Origin: Ciona intestinalis
Taxonomy: Eukaryota; Chordata; Ascidiacea; Phlebobranchia; Cionidae
Direction of reading: 5' to 3'
Assembly: GCF_000224145.3 (NCBI RefSeq)
Contig: NC_020168.2
Span: 248,001 to 312,000, forward strand
Length of the DNA: 64,000 bases
Shown here in pieces: positions 61,301 to 64,000 of the stretch. The first letter of the stretch is position 1; every line of letters starts with the position of its first letter. Under the pieces are notes generated by a model. That model had not been told where the DNA came from. It was given only the letters and a program-made list of their open reading frames with translations, and searched no databases. Made by a program: the position numbers and the translations under genes.

Positions 61301-64000
61301 ATTTCCCTCTAATGTGGCAGCGCCAAAAGGCCATATAATTGCCTTTGGCTTAAATTGATTAGGACAAAAAAGGAATCCAAACTCAATCCGCTGCCCCAGT
61401 TAGCCGTCTCTTCATAATTTTAGGCTTCAAACGTTCGATGAAACTGCCTGGTTATATCAGGAGCGGCATACTGTCACTGCTGCTTAACTAGATTAGAAAA
61501 AGTTCCTAGCGAAGGCAGAGTAATACCTGTAAATTGCATTTTCCCAATTAAATTTTAGCCGCCGCGCAGAAATTTAATACCTTGAAAATATTCCACGAAT
61601 CTCGCCATATTAAATTAAGTTCAGGTCGATTGGCTTTAACCTAATGAATCAGGGCCTATGCTGTCAACTTTTGAATATTATTAATTTCCCGTTGCTCGCT
61701 AATTAACCCAGCCCTGATCGGATCGACCGAGGAATAGGAGCAGTAATTAGTCGGTCTTATTCTCACCTCGGTTCGCAACGATTTACGCAGTACTTACAAC
61801 CGGCCGCGCGGATCGCTGTGAACTGCTGAGTTTAATGGCTCTTTATTCATAGAATCACCTCCACTGTTATTATTAGCGCCCTTAGTTTCGTCTAATGTGT
61901 CTCTCAGGGCTAATTAGCGCGCGAGGTTAGTGTTTTCAAGCGAGCTGCTATTGTACCATGCGTTACCAGGTCTCTACGTTCACTGTGAGGACTTTGCGTT
62001 TGGTACAGTTTGAATTTGCAATTTAAAATTAAGTTGTTTAGAGCAGTTTAGAAGGTCGGGTGGAAAGCGTGGATCTCTTTTCACACCAAGATATCTCTAT
62101 CAAGTGTATACGGGGCATAGATTGAGGCGCGCCTTGTTAGCTTTATGATGTCATAGTTTTTGGAGTCGCTTGAGTGGTCTTAGTATTCAGATGGGTCTTA
62201 TTAAGAGGTGACTAATTGAATGTAGATTTAGTGAGAACTTCCGTAGCTTGCTGGTGTATCCAGAATGCCATGTATTCACTCGCTTCTAAATGTGTGCGAT
62301 TCAATTAAGCTATAGCTGGTGTTTCCTGTATAATTACACGGTGCCTTTGATTAGCATTCACCGTCCTAAATAGCCCGGGAGGTTGGCAGATGTCGTTTCC
62401 TTCGTTTTTACAGCAGTTAAATCGCGAAAGCGTGACGTCAGCGCGAAAAGCGTTTTATTTTGGAACTCCCAGGCGTATGAGAAGCGGCCAACAGTGACCT
62501 GTAGACATTAATATGCGCGCTGGAAAAAGGCGGCGGTTCCGTCAACAAATATTAATCACTCAGCCTCCTTCGCTAATTATCATCGTGGCGATAACATGCG
62601 CCGCCGTAACGACAGATTGCCCTTATAGTTCCCCGTCTATTACGCATAGTATGGCATATGGGCAACGTGCCGCCGCCGTTTTTAGGCTCGCTTATGGACG
62701 GTTTCGCAAATATGAGCTCACTAATTGAAATTAACTGCTTGGTTTTGCGCCAAGGGCAAAGCGATAAGGTAATTCAGTTACCATAAATGGAGCGTCAAGC
62801 AGGCAGTTTTAAATTAAAATTCAAAAAAGGTGAGAAAATTAGAAAAGGTCAGATTTAAAACAAGTCCGATTTCCAGGAAATATAAAAAAAGATAAATATG
62901 AGTTAGAATTATGTTCGGTGTTCTTGTATTTACTATCACTTACACGGTGGCGTGTTTAACTTACATTCCAGCATGTGTTGAACCTACTTCCAATTACTCG
63001 GCGTGCGCGCATACTTTAATAAGCCCTCCAACCTTCATGTAAGGAAGGTCCGGGGATAAGGTCGGGTAAAGGTTTCGCTTCATGTGGCCACTGGTAATGC
63101 AATTTCTATGTGAACGCAATGGGCTTCTAATTCGCAATCTAATTTCGATTCCATTGCGTGCATTAATTGCCGTGGGCGCCTTTCCAGTTGCTCTTTCAAT
63201 TAGTTCGAGTTAACAGCCTCAGTTTCTTTGATATCTCTTCTAATCTTGGTTATTTCGGGCACTTGATTATGACCTCGTGCGCGACGTATTAAAACCATCG
63301 AATTGCTTTTCAGGGAGATAGTTATAGCGGAACGAACAAGCTTGAAAGTTTATCTCCCGGTGAATCTGAATCTGTAACTTCTAAGAACCCGAAGACAAGT
63401 AAGGAAGACTTGCCATCCACCACTAACCCCAACATTTCAGCCGGTTGTACCAACCCACCGACGACTCCAAGCGATAATGCGAAAAGTGAATCTGCTTTGG
63501 ATCTTTCCCATACCGTGACGTCATCTCAAAGTATCGCTACGTCATCACGCATCGTGATGTCATTCGCTGTCGCTTCTCCCACCCCCATAAGCGTGCATAC
63601 GTCACCCTCTACGTCACGCAGTGAGCTGTTCATTAACAGCGTAATACGAGATGTTCCAGATTTCCACGACCAAAAGCGTTGTGACGTCACGGAGGGCACT
63701 GTGACGTCACTTTCCGGTGCCGGGAATTCCCCCGAAAGAAGAATGTCCGATATCGAAGCCAAAGTAAGTAGTAAATAGATTTTAACTGAGATACATTTGA
63801 GGTTTATCTTATATCGCATAGTCCTTGTCGAAGATTTTTTTCAAATTTGGCCAATCACCCCAACACCCACACTGCTGCATATTTTAGTTTTTTCTATCTT
63901 AATGTTTTTTTTTCAGCATTCTATGACGTCACCATCACCCAAGTCAACGAACGTCATAGCTACGTATCAAAGTTCCCACGTTCACTCGCCATCGTCGGTA
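52313..64000 (+). CDS. ZFHX3/4-type zinc-finger homeobox protein, 5' part (runs off the window)
   Basis: ZFHX proteins are very large nuclear transcription factors with many C2H2 fingers and several homeodomains. Only the N-terminal part is here. Exons in phase: 52313-52649, 52861-53011, 53223-53379, 53829-53945, 63314-63763, 63917 onward, 432 codons so far. Exon 1 starts MLSRTEDRKPTTPDRLQTMD and is Ser/Asn/Asp-rich. Exon 3 carries a finger, LMCLPCRVTFARHSSFVDHV then IREH (C-x2-C-x12-H-x4-H), followed by IPNEAERTLLALSHVSAVLQ. Exon 4 continues KITEDQSMVCFLEPVT. From memory, the N-terminal ZFHX3/4 block has SFVTHAV, NEEEQKLL, SAIIQ and PLISFLEP in the same order. Exon 5 is Ser/Thr-rich. No homeodomain is in view. 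Start could be the later ATG at 52367. Confidence 0.78.
52735..52800 (-). repeat. tRNA-Leu-like 3' half fragment
   Basis: On the minus strand the T-arm and acceptor of a leucine tRNA (GGGTTCGAATCCCACTTCTG then ACA), without a 5' half. In ZFHX intron 1. Same family as 11480-11585; a third worn piece lies at 58860-58885. Confidence 0.5.
53405..53620 (-). repeat. Composite SINE, 3' module, several partial copies
   Basis: GCATGGCGGGGCAACAACAG, GTCGTTATAGCACGGGTGTT and repeated TGTAACTTTGTGGGTTA pieces. The only SINE cluster in the ZFHX gene, in intron 3. Confidence 0.6.
57406..57475. promoter_or_regulatory. Double CRE palindrome cluster in ZFHX intron 4
   Basis: TACGTAACAAGATGACGTCA, then a second TGACGTCA at 57465-57472, 49 bases apart. 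The left part resembles the inverted repeat at 42686-42725. Confidence 0.5.
58594..58780. repeat. Degraded MITE in ZFHX intron 4
   Basis: Left GCTAGGTTGGGGTGAAATGG, interior ATCGTCCCATTTGGTAGTAA, right CATCCTACCCCGCTGTGCTA. Confidence 0.55.
59853..59895 (+). repeat. 21-bp tandem direct repeat
   Basis: Two perfect copies of a 21-base unit (begins CTACGCTTTGCGC, ends AGAAAGTT) separated by one T. Confidence 0.85.
63516..63931. promoter_or_regulatory. Four TGACGTCA palindromes inside ZFHX coding exons 5-6
   Basis: Perfect octamers at 63516-63523, 63682-63689, 63702-63709 and 63924-63931, all within coding sequence, plus several one-base variants (ACGTCA) around them. Confidence 0.55.

Larger units (their letters stand above)
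53946..63313 (+). other. Long CpG-rich fourth intron of ZFHX
   Basis: 9.4 kb intron between phase-0 exons. It holds one MITE, three TGACGTCA palindromes, a 22-bp-period tandem repeat and many AATTA motifs. Open frames inside (for example 60874-61209) show no protein-family signal. Probably enhancer-bearing. Confidence 0.5.

Overview
The window looks like tunicate DNA, most likely a Ciona species. The evidence is compact multi-exon animal genes with short AT-rich introns, deuterostome gene families (ANKS6, PDCD6, cytosolic creatine kinase, AMPK gamma, TATDN1, ZFHX), and two abundant short repeats: a composite tRNA-derived SINE and a ~190 bp terminal-inverted-repeat MITE. These resemble what is reported for Ciona, but no database was searched. 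All gene models were built by eye from splice signals, reading phase and family similarity.

Layout. 0.4-8.5 kb (+): an 18-exon ANKS6 ortholog (ankyrin repeats, Ser-rich linker, SAM domain) whose introns are full of SINE pieces. 9.4-11.9 kb (-): PDCD6/ALG-2, five EF-hands in five exons, convergent with ANKS6. 12.7-18.4 kb (-): a creatine kinase gene with at least two interchangeable first coding exons, each behind its own TATA box, plus a long unexplained open exon in the first intron whose splice phase also fits. 21.8-29.5 kb (-): AMPK gamma subunit with a long N-terminal extension and four CBS domains, carrying an (ATTCT)n array in an intron. 30.7-31.6 kb (-): intronless TATDN1. 32.4-34.4 kb (+): a membrane plus coiled-coil protein I do not recognise, divergent from TATDN1. 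34.5-36.0 kb (-): an unrecognised basic protein, convergent with it at 99 bp. 39.0-41.8 kb (+): a P-loop sulfotransferase-family protein with a C-terminal hydrophobic anchor, in a swarm of MITE copies and a (TGAA)n array. From 52.3 kb to the window end (+): the 5' part of a ZFHX3/4-type zinc-finger homeobox gene, running out of the window.

The character of the DNA changes near 42.7 kb. To the left, non-coding DNA is AT-rich, CpG-poor and full of repeats. To the right, the ~9.6 kb upstream of the ZFHX gene and its 9.4 kb fourth intron are CpG-rich, mostly free of SINEs, and dense in AATTA-type homeodomain sites and perfect TGACGTCA palindromes. I read this as the unmethylated regulatory territory of a developmental transcription-factor gene. 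The palindromes also lie inside its coding exons.

The products do not form one pathway. Creatine kinase (phosphocreatine buffer) and AMPK gamma (AMP/ATP sensor) are both energy-homeostasis proteins and neighbours on the same strand, but nothing here shows joint regulation. The two items most worth following are the orphan first exon in creatine kinase and the TGACGTCA clustering in the ZFHX gene.
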